A DNA stretch of 8,491 nt from an uncultured Paenibacillaceae bacterium (GCA_937983035.1 CALKAN010000243.1:1-8491); one strand, 5' to 3'; positions 1-6,794 are shown, counted from the stretch's first letter. A program made the numbers and translations. Notes: a model not told the origin generated them from the letters alone.

Positions 1-3
1 ATC

Positions 4-150
4 TTATTGCTCGACGGCATCTTCATCTTGCAGATTTGGCAGAATCACTGGCAACCCGCCCGCACGGCAGGCGGAATTGTAATAATCCATGCCTGAGGTG
101 ACAGTCTGTTCTTCTTTTAAGCTGGAGGTGACTCCAATAACCGGTTTCAT
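4..150 (-). pseudogene. Peptidase C26 / gamma-glutamyl-GABA hydrolase-like protein, N-terminal fragment with early stop
   Basis: The frame starting ATG at 150 reads MKPVIGVTSS, then a Y-Y-N-S-A-C-R-A-G-G-L-P-V-I-L-P stretch. This is the standard opening of class I glutamine amidotransferase-like hydrolases of the PuuD / gamma-glutamyl-GABA hydrolase type (C26), which cleave gamma-glutamyl amide bonds in the cytoplasm. After 48 codons the frame meets TAA at 6-4. Family members are about 230-250 residues long, so the catalytic Cys and His-Glu regions are absent. Either a nonsense or indel mutation has broken the gene, or there is a base error at the window edge; the window ends too soon to decide. 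An in-frame ATG at 165 would add five residues, but the 150 start matches the family and has a GAAGAG purine run 3 bases upstream. It lies 83 bases downstream of the M81 gene and is probably the last visible gene of the operon. The family call is fairly sure, the substrate unknown. Confidence 0.6.
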
Positions 151-190
151 TTTCTCTTCTCTCATTCCTTTTCTCTATGACAAAATAACA

Positions 191-221
191 CCAATATATT
201 CAGAGCATTTCTGAATATTGG
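191..221. repeat. Inverted repeat between the M81 and C26 genes
   Basis: ATATTCAGA (196-204) and TCTGAATAT (210-218) are perfect inverted copies around a 5-base loop. Skipping two bases on the left arm extends the pairing to 12 bp, CCAAT...ATTG G. It lies in the 83-base gap on the minus-strand transcript. The stem is AT-rich and is followed only by a broken T run (TGTTATTTTGT), so it is a poor intrinsic terminator. It could be an attenuating or mRNA-stabilising hairpin, or a protein-binding operator. Confidence 0.5.
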
Positions 222-233
222 CATTTGTAACTA

Positions 234-926
234 TTATATTCGAATCGTAGATTCAGGCAACCGCTGGTATTGAAAATGAGCCAAATTGGAACTGCAGCAG
301 CCGGGAGTGTCAAGTTCAATCGCCAGTTTGGCCAACTCTCCGAATGCCGAGCGCCAAGCCACTGCCGCTTTCACAACGATCATCTCAAACTCTTCGGGCT
401 GTATGCCCACGCTTCTGACATGATTAATATCCCACGGTGCGTTTCGCTTTTCAGTCAAAATCAACACAGCGCCATGATTGAGCTCAATCACAGCGGTTAA
501 TCCCATTTCTGCTTTCATCCCAGCCATGTAAGGCCCTCGATGCGTATACTTGCCGTCGGACAACAGCCTTACCCTGCCTTCGATCAACACCGGTTCGCCG
601 TGCAGCGGCTCTTGATTATATTTGCGATCCGTTTTGCCGCCGACCCAGCCTTCGAACTTGCCGCCGATTCCTGTTTTCGCAGCATGCCGAACCGCTTCTT
701 CATCCGCAATGACGATGAGATACTTCGGAATTTGATGTTCATACAAATAGCGGAGCACATGCGTGGCATCAGCCGGAGAACCGCCGCCGACATTGTCCGA
801 AGATTCAATCAATACGGCAGGATATTGCTTCTTCGATGCGATTGTTTCGCACGCCTCAGAAACAGAGTGCAATTTGGGCTTAAACTCCTCTTTGCTCAAT
901 AATCCATGATACAAGCTCATCCGCAT
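234..926 (-). CDS. M81 metallopeptidase, C-terminal (MlrC C-term) part
   Basis: This frame continues the protein from about base 890. It has the MlrC C-terminal signature ESSDNVGGGSPADATHVL (residues 41-58), then the GIGGKFEGWVGGK region and the closing DTPGCCSSNLAHF block (206-218), in the order and spacing expected for the family. An ATG at 926 opens the frame but has no ribosome binding site and lies inside the end of the upstream frame, so the first dozen or so residues are probably out-of-frame translation, not real protein. The stop is TAA at 236-234. It is best read as the second half of the locus broken near 885. Confidence 0.65.
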   Translation of the reverse strand: MRMSLYHGLLSKEEFKPKLHSVSEACETIASKKQYPAVLIESSDNVGGGSPADATHVLRYLYEHQIPKYLIVIADEEAVRHAAKTGIGGKFEGWVGGKTDRKYNQEPLHGEPVLIEGRVRLLSDGKYTHRGPYMAGMKAEMGLTAVIELNHGAVLILTEKRNAPWDINHVRSVGIQPEEFEMIVVKAAVAWRSAFGELAKLAIELDTPGCCSSNLAHFQYQRLPESTIRI

Positions 927-1707
927 ATTGTTTCGCTTTCTCGCGGTTTCGATCGCAAGTTACGATCACATTAAACCCGGCAAACGGAACATCTGAGAAA
1001 GCAAAGCCGCCCGTAATGCTAACATTCAGCACTTCCGGATCTTGTTCCATTGCAAACGCTCGCTCCATCAATTGCTTCATCGGCAAGATGTTCGTGTTCA
1101 TTAACGTTGGAGCAATCAAAACATCGCTTCTGCCCAAACAGCGAACTGGTTCAATTTCGCCTTTGATGCAGCGTATGAGCAGTTCCACGGCTTCCATGGC
1201 CCGCTCATAAGCATCAATATGCGGGTAAGTATCATAGCCTACGATGAAGTCCGCATGCTCTGCCATTTCTTCTGTCACGTTTGCATGAAGATCGATCGTT
1301 GCAGCGATTGGCATCGAAGCAACTCGCTGGCGAATGTGCCTGAGAAGCCTGCCTTCCACATCTTCGCAATTTTCGCTTACCATCGCTCCATGCAAAATGA
1401 CTACTAAACCGTCAATGTCCATCACATGTTCATTCAGTTTTTGCAGCATCGTATTTTCGATTTGCGTGAAAGCTTCGCGGGTGACCATGCTGGAAGGCAC
1501 GGCTTGCGTATAAAAAATAGGAATAAGTTCAACTCCGTTCTGCTTGCAAGCATCGATCACTCCGCCCATAGACGTTCTTGTCTCCTGATAGGCTGACAGG
1601 AACGACTCTTTATTGTCATGCCAATCCTGGCTGAAGCCGGACAAATCTGTAAACCCCGGCGCAAACGTATTCGTCTCGTGAAAACATCCAAGCACTCCTA
1701 TGCGCAT
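880..1707 (-). CDS. M81 metallopeptidase, N-terminal part
   Basis: This 275-residue frame carries the M81 N-terminal (DUF1485-type) domain. Visible motifs are GCFHETNTFAPG at residues 7-18, LHGAMV at 105-110, DLHANVT at 139-145 and YPHID at 161-165. The His, Glu and Asp of HETNTF, LHGA and DxHAN are the expected metal-binding and catalytic residues in this family. The end of the frame (GGFAFSDVPFAGFNVIV, about 233-249, then ADELVSWIIEQ) matches the usual run-up to the MlrC C-terminal domain, but it stops after EQRGV at a TAA (882-880). If translated as it stands it would be a half-protein without the C-terminal domain. Confidence 0.75.
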   Translation of the reverse strand: MRIGVLGCFHETNTFAPGFTDLSGFSQDWHDNKESFLSAYQETRTSMGGVIDACKQNGVELIPIFYTQAVPSSMVTREAFTQIENTMLQKLNEHVMDIDGLVVILHGAMVSENCEDVEGRLLRHIRQRVASMPIAATIDLHANVTEEMAEHADFIVGYDTYPHIDAYERAMEAVELLIRCIKGEIEPVRCLGRSDVLIAPTLMNTNILPMKQLMERAFAMEQDPEVLNVSITGGFAFSDVPFAGFNVIVTCDRNREKAKQYADELVSWIIEQRGV

Positions 1708-1710
1708 TGC

Positions 1711-2094
1711 TTACGACCTCCGGCATATCGCGTCAATTTCTACGAGCATGCCCGGCGCTAAACCGCTGACAACGGTTGTTCTTGCTGGATAAGGCACGTC
1801 GAAATATTGTTTGTACACTTCGTTGAAATCGGCAAACAATGCATGATCAGTAATATGTGCATTAATCTTTACGATATGTCCCATCGTCAAGCCTGCTGCT
1901 TCAACGATAGCCTTAATATTTTCCATCGTTGCCCGCGTTTGCCCCTTCATGTCTAAATCTTTCATGATATTCCCGTCTCGATCCAGCGCGCCTTGTCCTG
2001 AAATATAAATCCATCCGTCAACCTCGACGGCTTGTGAATAAATGCTTGCTGGTTTGCATGCTTTTTCTGAGATAATCTCCTTGCGAATGGTCAT
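1711..2094 (-). CDS. ridA: RidA family reactive enamine/imine deaminase
   Basis: A 127-residue protein of typical RidA (YjgF/YER057c/UK114) length. RidA proteins are small cytoplasmic trimers that hydrolyse reactive 2-aminoacrylate-type enamines and imines, released by PLP enzymes, to 2-keto acids and ammonia. Visible motifs are ISGQGALD (31-38), YPARTTV with the active-site Arg at residue 105 (the position used in E. coli RidA), and LVEIDAI with Glu119 near the C-terminus. The Arg supports true deaminase activity. The ATG at 2094 has AGGAGG at 2103-2108, 8 bases upstream. It sits between the SDR and M81 genes, in the same operon as a fold-III PLP dehydratase/aldolase-like enzyme, which suggests it cleans up that enzyme's imine product (inference). 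Family certain; it may be pathway-specific and not the housekeeping copy. Confidence 0.93.
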   Translation of the reverse strand: MTIRKEIISEKACKPASIYSQAVEVDGWIYISGQGALDRDGNIMKDLDMKGQTRATMENIKAIVEAAGLTMGHIVKINAHITDHALFADFNEVYKQYFDVPYPARTTVVSGLAPGMLVEIDAICRRS

Positions 2095-2124
2095 CTTGAA
2101 TCCCTCCTGTTATCATTGCATCGA

Positions 2125-2145
2125 TCATCAATGCTGTTTTGATGA
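2125..2145. repeat. Short inverted repeat between the SDR and ridA genes
   Basis: TCATCAA (2125-2131) and TTGATGA (2139-2145) form a perfect 7-bp stem with a 7-base loop, starting immediately after the SDR stop codon on the minus-strand transcript. The stem is AT-rich and has no T run after it, so it is not a terminator. It may be a minor mRNA-processing hairpin, or chance. Confidence 0.3.
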
Positions 2146-2146
2146 A

Positions 2147-2911
2147 CTATGACAGCTTAATCAGCTGCCCGCCGTCAACAACTAAGCAATGACCGGTCAT
2201 GTAGCGTGAATCATTCGTGCACAAAAACACGGCTGCATCTGCGACTTCTTCGGGCATGCCGACGCGATTCATCGGAATGGAGTGCAGCATCGTTTGAATC
2301 GCTTGCGGCTGGTCAATCACAGGCTGCGTCAATCTGGTTTGAATAAATCCCGGGCATACAGCGTTTACACGAATGCCCAAGGGTGCCAATTCCAGCGCCA
2401 TCGACATCATGAGCAAATTCAGGCCGCCTTTGGAAGCGTTGTAATGAGCTTGATCGGCCTCTGCCGCGAGTCCATTTACGCTGGAAACATGAACGATGGA
2501 TCCTTTCACATCATGTTTCACCATGGTGCGAGCGGCCGCCTGTGAAAGAAGGAATGCGCCTTTCAAATTCACGTCCATGTGACGATCCCATTCTTCTTCT
2601 GTCAATTCAAGAAACGGCGCAGGATTACAAATGCCGGCACTGTTCACAACGATGTCGATGGGACCCCAATCATCAACGATCGTTTGCATCGTCCGATCCA
2701 CTTGATCTTTGCGGGCAATGTCCATCAAGTGCGCTTCGGCAGCAAGAGAAGCATCTTTCAACGCTTGAACAGTCTGTTTCGTCGGCTCCTCTTCAATGCC
2801 GCAAACGGCGACGCGTGCGCCCTCTTCTGCTAATCTTTTGGCAATGGCCGCGCCAATGCCTGATGAACCTCCCGCAACGACCGCAATTTTTCCCGCCAGC
2901 TTTTTCCCCAT
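2147..2911 (-). CDS. Short-chain dehydrogenase/reductase (SDR), NAD(P)-dependent
   Basis: A classical SDR of 254 residues, predicted to be a cytoplasmic NAD(P)-dependent oxidoreductase acting on an alcohol, hydroxy acid or keto group. The Rossmann nucleotide motif is AGGSSGIG (13-20); the usual leading Thr is Ala here. NSAG follows at 90-93. The catalytic tetrad is Asn115, Ser144, Tyr157 and Lys161 (YNASK), followed by the PGF loop (188-190). The C-terminal MTGHCLVVDGG block is typical. Two ATGs are possible: the one at 2917 abuts the AGAGGAGG ribosome binding site (2918-2925) with no spacing, whereas the one at 2911 is 6 bases from it, so 2911 is chosen. It lies 24 bases after the M20 gene and 52 before ridA. 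The exact substrate cannot be read from the sequence; FabG-like or glucose-dehydrogenase-like labels would be over-specific. Confidence 0.92.
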   Translation of the reverse strand: MGKKLAGKIAVVAGGSSGIGAAIAKRLAEEGARVAVCGIEEEPTKQTVQALKDASLAAEAHLMDIARKDQVDRTMQTIVDDWGPIDIVVNSAGICNPAPFLELTEEEWDRHMDVNLKGAFLLSQAAARTMVKHDVKGSIVHVSSVNGLAAEADQAHYNASKGGLNLLMMSMALELAPLGIRVNAVCPGFIQTRLTQPVIDQPQAIQTMLHSIPMNRVGMPEEVADAAVFLCTNDSRYMTGHCLVVDGGQLIKLS

Positions 2912-2917
2912 TTGCAT

Positions 2918-2925
2918 CCTCCTCT
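2918..2925 (-). promoter_or_regulatory. Ribosome binding site deciding the SDR start
   Basis: AGAGGAGG on the minus strand. It touches the ATG at 2917 directly but is 6 bases from the in-frame ATG at 2911, which favours the shorter protein. Confidence 0.75.
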
Positions 2926-2935
2926 ATTTCCTTTA

Positions 2936-4243
2936 TCAATTCGATTCTTCATACCCGCACCAATCCAACATCATTTCCGCATACCATTGAATGAGCTGCT
3001 TATAGCCCTCCACATCAATAAACTCATCCGCAGCATGCGCATTTCCGCCCGACGGACCGAGAATAACAGCAGGCGTAGAGCTGTGCAAATTAAACATAAA
3101 TCCATCGCAAGCAAACGGAGCGCCGACTGCAGTTTTCTTCTCACCTGTAATCCGGCTGCCGAGTTCACATAAATGTTGGACAGCCGCTTGCGCATCTTTC
3201 GCATTCATATTCGTGCCGCTTCCGTCAAGATATCGAATTAAAGGCACAATCTCCGGCGGACAGTTTCGAAGCGAATCATATTGGTCCAATCGTTGATTCA
3301 TAAATTCCATGAACGATTGAAACACTTCATCGCCTTTCATGCCTGGATATCCTTCAATCCAGAATGTGCATGCCGCATCGCCGGGCACCTTTTCCGGCAA
3401 TTCACGGCTTGGATCTCCCGCTGTCAGTTTCATCACGACGGCACCCGGCTTAATTGCAAACGGCGGCATCAATGCCATGCGTTGTTCGCGATCCTTTTGA
3501 AATTGTTGAAACATCTGAACGAATTCAACCGCCGCGTCCAGAGCGCTGACTAATTTCTCGCCGGCAAATCCAATCCCGCTCTTTCCTTTAAATTCTGCTC
3601 TCCAGATGCCGCCGCCTAAATGATGCGTCGCCACTTCCAAATTGCTCGGTTCCGGAATGATCGCCAGATCCGCCTCCGTCCCGAATAAGCGGCCGGCAAG
3701 CGTGCCGTTCGCTCCGCCGTGCTCTTCATCGACGACGCTTTCAATTAACACGTCGCCCTGCAAGCGAACACCTAATGCGCTTAGACACTGGACGGCCACG
3801 CAAGCCGCAGCCATCCCGCCTTTCATATCGTATGATCCGCGCCCATATATTTTTCCATCATGCAGCGTGCCGGAGTACGGGGGAAATGTCCACTTTTCCG
3901 TTCCAGCGTAAACCGTATCCGCGTGACCTGAAAAAAGCAGCGATCGTCCTTGTCCGGATCCGTGAAAACGACCGACGACATTCGGCCGATCTTCGTAATT
4001 TCTGCCGCTCATGTATGCCGGATGCTGCGTTAATCCTGAAACGCTGTGCAATTCGTATTGCTGAACTTCCGCTCCAAGCAGCTTCAACACGTCGGCGAAA
4101 TGCAATTGATACGCTTTTTCATTGCCGCGAGGCGGATGGTTTTCACTTTCAATTTGAATCAATTGTTGAACGACGCGAATCGCCTCTTGTTCGTGTACAT
4201 GTATCCAGTCATAAATGCGTTGTGATAAATGTTGTCTGTTCAA
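2936..4243 (-). CDS. M20 family metallopeptidase (ArgE/DapE-type deacylase)
   Basis: A 435-residue di-zinc hydrolase of the ArgE/DapE/carboxypeptidase G2 superfamily, which removes N-acyl groups from amino acids or cleaves small peptides in the cytoplasm. Metal and catalytic residues are all visible: SGHADTV with His107 and Asp109, GRGSYDMKGG with bridging Asp139, VDEEHGG with general-base Glu173 and Glu174, PEPS with Glu198, and GGNAHAADEF with His403. The dimerisation/lid domain (about 205-320) is odd: the family motif normally read as G-x-x-x-H is GKSGI here, so the lid His is Ile224. Translation starts at a TTG (4243-4241), supported by GGAGG at 4251-4255 with 7-base spacing; no ATG fits better. 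It follows the D-threonine aldolase-like gene by 105 bases. Family certain; substrate unknown, probably an N-acylated or peptide-linked amino acid used by the neighbouring PLP enzymes. Confidence 0.93.
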   Translation of the reverse strand: MNRQHLSQRIYDWIHVHEQEAIRVVQQLIQIESENHPPRGNEKAYQLHFADVLKLLGAEVQQYELHSVSGLTQHPAYMSGRNYEDRPNVVGRFHGSGQGRSLLFSGHADTVYAGTEKWTFPPYSGTLHDGKIYGRGSYDMKGGMAAACVAVQCLSALGVRLQGDVLIESVVDEEHGGANGTLAGRLFGTEADLAIIPEPSNLEVATHHLGGGIWRAEFKGKSGIGFAGEKLVSALDAAVEFVQMFQQFQKDREQRMALMPPFAIKPGAVVMKLTAGDPSRELPEKVPGDAACTFWIEGYPGMKGDEVFQSFMEFMNQRLDQYDSLRNCPPEIVPLIRYLDGSGTNMNAKDAQAAVQHLCELGSRITGEKKTAVGAPFACDGFMFNLHSSTPAVILGPSGGNAHAADEFIDVEGYKQLIQWYAEMMLDWCGYEESN

Positions 4244-4250
4244 TGCGGAT

Positions 4251-4260
4251 CCTCCCCTCC
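4251..4260 (-). promoter_or_regulatory. Ribosome binding site for a TTG start
   Basis: A doubled GGAGGGGAGG on the minus strand, whose proximal GGAGG lies 7 bases before TTG at 4243. It fixes the unusual start codon of the M20 gene. Confidence 0.8.
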
Positions 4261-4348
4261 TCTAATTCCCTTTTTTCTTCCTGTCAATATTTCCGCGCGA
4301 TGCAGTAATACTGTAGAAGAAGCTTTCCATCACACGTCCGCGTTGAAT

Positions 4349-5446
4349 CTAAATCACGCGTCCTCTTGCATCGACAGAAATCATTTGAATCACATGTCCA
4401 TCACGCACGCCGACAAGTTCATTGTGCAAATTCGTTACGGTGCAGCAGTGATTCGGGACGAATTCCAGCCTGTCGCCAATTTGAAACTGCACCCCTTCCG
4501 GCACGCGCACGACGCCATGCTCTTCGCTGAGCTTTTCAAGATAAACGTCAGGATTCCCCTTCAAATATCCGTGCCCCGGCTTGTGCGGATTGACATCCGA
4601 CGTAATCGTTTTTGATCCTGCATCAACAATCACGGTGCCGGGACGCGGCGTGCTCACGACGGTTGCCAATACAGTCATGGCGCATTCTTGTTCAGTAATG
4701 ACGCCAGTCGATACTTGGATCGCGTCCCCAAATACATAGGCGCCCGGCCGGATTTCCGTCACTCCAGACTGTTCCCCGATAAACTTTGATGTAGGCGTGG
4801 AACCGACGCTGATCTCGCGAATTTCGATGCCGCGCTTTTCCAGCAATTGTTTCGTCATGACTAAACTTTCGGCTTCATTCCGAGCCACAGCTCGTATCTC
4901 TTCCTGATCCGTGCGGCCGTACACATGTCCTGCATGCGTCATTAAACCCGTCACTTCAATGCCTTTTAGTTTGACGATTTGCTCCACCACATTCGCTGTT
5001 TCTTCGCCGGGTTCCCGTCCGCAGCGATTGAGGCCTGTATTTACGTCTACATAAATCGGAATGCGTCGGTTCAGTTGTTCCCCTAATTCGGACAATCCGC
5101 GCGCCACTTCCACATCATCCGTGCTGACCGTCACTTTGACACGCTTAAGCAGTTGAGCAAGCCGCTGCAGCTTTTTGGTTCCGACGATCGGATAAGCAAT
5201 GAGAATATCTTCTGCTCCGCCGTCTGCCATAATTTCTGCTTCGCCCAACGTCGCAGTTGTTATGCCGGCAGCGCCGTATTTCAACTGCTGGTTCATGATC
5301 CATTTGCTTTTGTGGGTTTTAATGTGAGGTCTCAGTCTGACCCCGGCTCGTTCGGCCAGTTCAGCCGTTTTTTTCAAATTGGCGTCCAATCGATCCAAAT
5401 CGATGAGAACAGCCGGCGTTTCCAATTCGCTTATTTTTACCGCCAT
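4349..5446 (-). CDS. D-threonine aldolase / D-serine dehydratase-like PLP enzyme (fold type III)
   Basis: A 365-residue protein with an N-terminal alanine racemase-type barrel and a C-terminal D-serine dehydratase-like domain. This group includes metal-dependent D-threonine aldolase, 3-hydroxy-D-aspartate aldolase and eukaryotic Dsd1 D-serine dehydratase. The opening ELETPAVLIDLDRLDANL is typical. The PLP lysine is Lys43 in RPHIKTHKS (39-47). THAGH (170-174) and the phosphate-binding region near SVGSTPTS (213-220) follow. PNHCC (331-335) supplies the His333 and Cys335 metal ligands characteristic of the group. The ATG at 5446 has AGGAGG at 5454-5459, 7 bases upstream; an in-frame ATG at 5512 would overlap the aminotransferase and lacks such a site. 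It should act on a D-amino acid with a beta-hydroxyl, by retro-aldol cleavage (glycine plus aldehyde) or dehydration. RidA in the same operon favours an imine-forming dehydratase (inference). Confidence 0.9.
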   Translation of the reverse strand: MAVKISELETPAVLIDLDRLDANLKKTAELAERAGVRLRPHIKTHKSKWIMNQQLKYGAAGITTATLGEAEIMADGGAEDILIAYPIVGTKKLQRLAQLLKRVKVTVSTDDVEVARGLSELGEQLNRRIPIYVDVNTGLNRCGREPGEETANVVEQIVKLKGIEVTGLMTHAGHVYGRTDQEEIRAVARNEAESLVMTKQLLEKRGIEIREISVGSTPTSKFIGEQSGVTEIRPGAYVFGDAIQVSTGVITEQECAMTVLATVVSTPRPGTVIVDAGSKTITSDVNPHKPGHGYLKGNPDVYLEKLSEEHGVVRVPEGVQFQIGDRLEFVPNHCCTVTNLHNELVGVRDGHVIQMISVDARGRVI

Positions 5447-5453
5447 CGTTATT

Positions 5454-5459
5454 CCTCCT
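5454..5459 (-). promoter_or_regulatory. Ribosome binding site deciding the aldolase-like gene start
   Basis: Perfect AGGAGG on the minus strand, 7 bases before the ATG at 5446. It rules against the longer frame that opens at 5512. Confidence 0.85.
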
Positions 5460-5498
5460 GTCCCGCGGCACATATCTTTTTCGGAATGGATGCCCATA

Positions 5499-6794
5499 TT
5501 ATTGGATCGCATCCGTCACTTTGTCGATCTTTTGCAACGTCTGTTCTACGTCCTCATCCGTATGGGCAGCGGAAACGTACCATAATCCGTTCGGCCGCAC
5601 CAGCAAACCATGTTTCAATGCTTCTTCGGCAAACCGCGCATATTTGGCTGCATCGCGCTTGTTGAACTGTTCAAACGTTTCTACTTTTTCTTCCTCCGTA
5701 AACATCAGATGAAATACAGGCCCAATGTGATTAATTTTGTGAGGTATATTTTTGGAACGCATGATTTCTTCCATTCCATGCACAAGCTGATCCGAAACCT
5801 TCTCCATATGCTTATAAGCAGCACCGTTCTCTCTCGTCAACAAGTTCAGCGTTCCTAGGCCTGCTGCCATCGATAACACATTCCCGTTCAATGTGCCCAA
5901 ATGAGAGATTTGTCCGTTGCTGATCAAATCCATGATTTCGGCTTTGCCGGCAACGATGCTCAGCGGAAAACCGCCGGCTGCTGCCTTGCCCATCGTTGTC
6001 AGATCCGCTTTAATGCCGAAATATTGTCCAGCACCTCCAGGACTGATGCGAAAGCCGGTGATCACTTCATCAAAGATGAGCACAATGCCTTTTTCAGCGG
6101 TCCATTCTCTCATTTTATTCAAATAGCCTTCCTTAGGAAGAATGCAGCCTGAGTTGCACATCACCGGCTCCGTAATAATTGCAGCGATTTCATGACCATG
6201 TTGCTCAAGCGTTTGCTGTAAGACGGCCTCATCATTCCACGGCAATAAAATAATATCTTTTAAAGCGTTTTCGCTTTGCCCGGCAGTTCCAGCAATGGAG
6301 CCTGCGCCTGATTGCGCCATGTCCGGCGTTGGAAAAGACGTAAAGACAGCGTCAGACCAGCCGTGATAGTGGCCTTCAAACCGAATCACTTTCTGCCTGC
6401 CTGTATAAGCGCGGGCCAAACGCAGCGCAAGCATTACGGCTTCTGTTCCGGATCCGCTGAACGCAGCCTTCTCTGCGCACGGAACCAACTCTACGATCTT
6501 CTTGGACAGTTCAATTTCTCCGCGATGCTGCATCCCATATTGCTGCCCTCTCGCTATGGCATCGCCTACATACTGCAGAAGCTCCGGATGGGAATGCCCG
6601 AGAATAAGCGGACCATAACCCAAAATGTAATCAATGTATTCATTCCCATCCACGTCGTGCACCCGAGAGCCTTTCGCGTAATCTACAAAAATCGGCATCG
6701 GTTTCATCGATGCGCGCAGCGAACTGGATACCCCTCCAGCCAGCGTTCGTTTTGATTCAGCCATGAGCTGCTCGGATTTTTCAAAATTGTACAT
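5499..6794 (-). CDS. Class III aminotransferase, glutamate-1-semialdehyde aminomutase-like
   Basis: A 431-residue fold-type-I PLP enzyme most like glutamate-1-semialdehyde 2,1-aminomutases and their transaminase relatives. Markers in order are GGVSSSLRA (20-29), the GYGPLILGHSHP block (59-70), SGSGTEAVMLALRLARAYTG (113-132), GHYHGW (141-146), FDEVITGFR with PLP-contacting Asp242 (241-249), and the Schiff-base lysine Lys270 in MGKAAAGGFPLS. HemL proper normally has a GGG after that lysine with one spacer, so the AAAGG variant and the catabolic setting argue for a substrate-specific transaminase or aminomutase rather than haem synthesis. The ATG at 6794 has GGAGGAG at 6801-6807 with 6-base spacing; that site lies inside the last codons of the IclR gene, which overlaps by 14 bases, so the pair is translationally coupled. 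The D-threonine aldolase-like gene follows after 52 bases. Amino donor and acceptor cannot be told from the sequence. Confidence 0.92.
   Translation of the reverse strand: MYNFEKSEQLMAESKRTLAGGVSSSLRASMKPMPIFVDYAKGSRVHDVDGNEYIDYILGYGPLILGHSHPELLQYVGDAIARGQQYGMQHRGEIELSKKIVELVPCAEKAAFSGSGTEAVMLALRLARAYTGRQKVIRFEGHYHGWSDAVFTSFPTPDMAQSGAGSIAGTAGQSENALKDIILLPWNDEAVLQQTLEQHGHEIAAIITEPVMCNSGCILPKEGYLNKMREWTAEKGIVLIFDEVITGFRISPGGAGQYFGIKADLTTMGKAAAGGFPLSIVAGKAEIMDLISNGQISHLGTLNGNVLSMAAGLGTLNLLTRENGAAYKHMEKVSDQLVHGMEEIMRSKNIPHKINHIGPVFHLMFTEEEKVETFEQFNKRDAAKYARFAEEALKHGLLVRPNGLWYVSAAHTDEDVEQTLQKIDKVTDAIQ

Larger units (their letters stand above)
234..1707 (-). pseudogene. M81 family metallopeptidase (MlrC-like), whole locus, frameshifted
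   Basis: Two overlapping frames together cover one M81/MlrC protein: an N-terminal part (1707 to 880) and a C-terminal part (about 890 to 234). The locus is 1474 nt long, one base more than a multiple of three, so removing a single base would give an open frame of about 490 residues, the usual size for this family. M81 enzymes are zinc-dependent hydrolases; the named example is MlrC, which degrades linearised microcystin products. Most members are uncharacterised and sit in catabolic operons beside amidohydrolases and transporters. The gene begins 3 bases after ridA, and the ridA tail carries its GGAGG (1717-1721, 9-base spacing), so the two are probably translationally linked. The break lies near 879-895. 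Every conserved block looks intact on both sides, so the damage is recent, a base-call error, or recoded. Confidence 0.8.

Noticed and set aside
2542..2994. Plus-strand open frame of 150 codons opposite the SDR gene
   Set aside because: It is antisense to conserved SDR motifs and its product has no recognisable features.
4280..4300. TTGACA on the minus strand (4287-4282), a possible internal -35 before the M20 gene
   Set aside because: At 15-18 base spacing no -10 is present; the DNA there is the purine-rich ribosome binding region.
3775..4308. Long plus-strand open frame (177 codons) opposite the M20 gene
   Set aside because: It lies antisense to a gene with full metal-site motifs, has no recognisable domain or ribosome binding site, and its composition is what antisense of a coding region gives.
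5447..5512. Upstream ATG at 5512 for the aldolase-like gene
   Set aside because: It would add 22 unconserved residues and overlap the aminotransferase; the ATG at 5446 has a perfect AGGAGG and the family's usual N-terminus.
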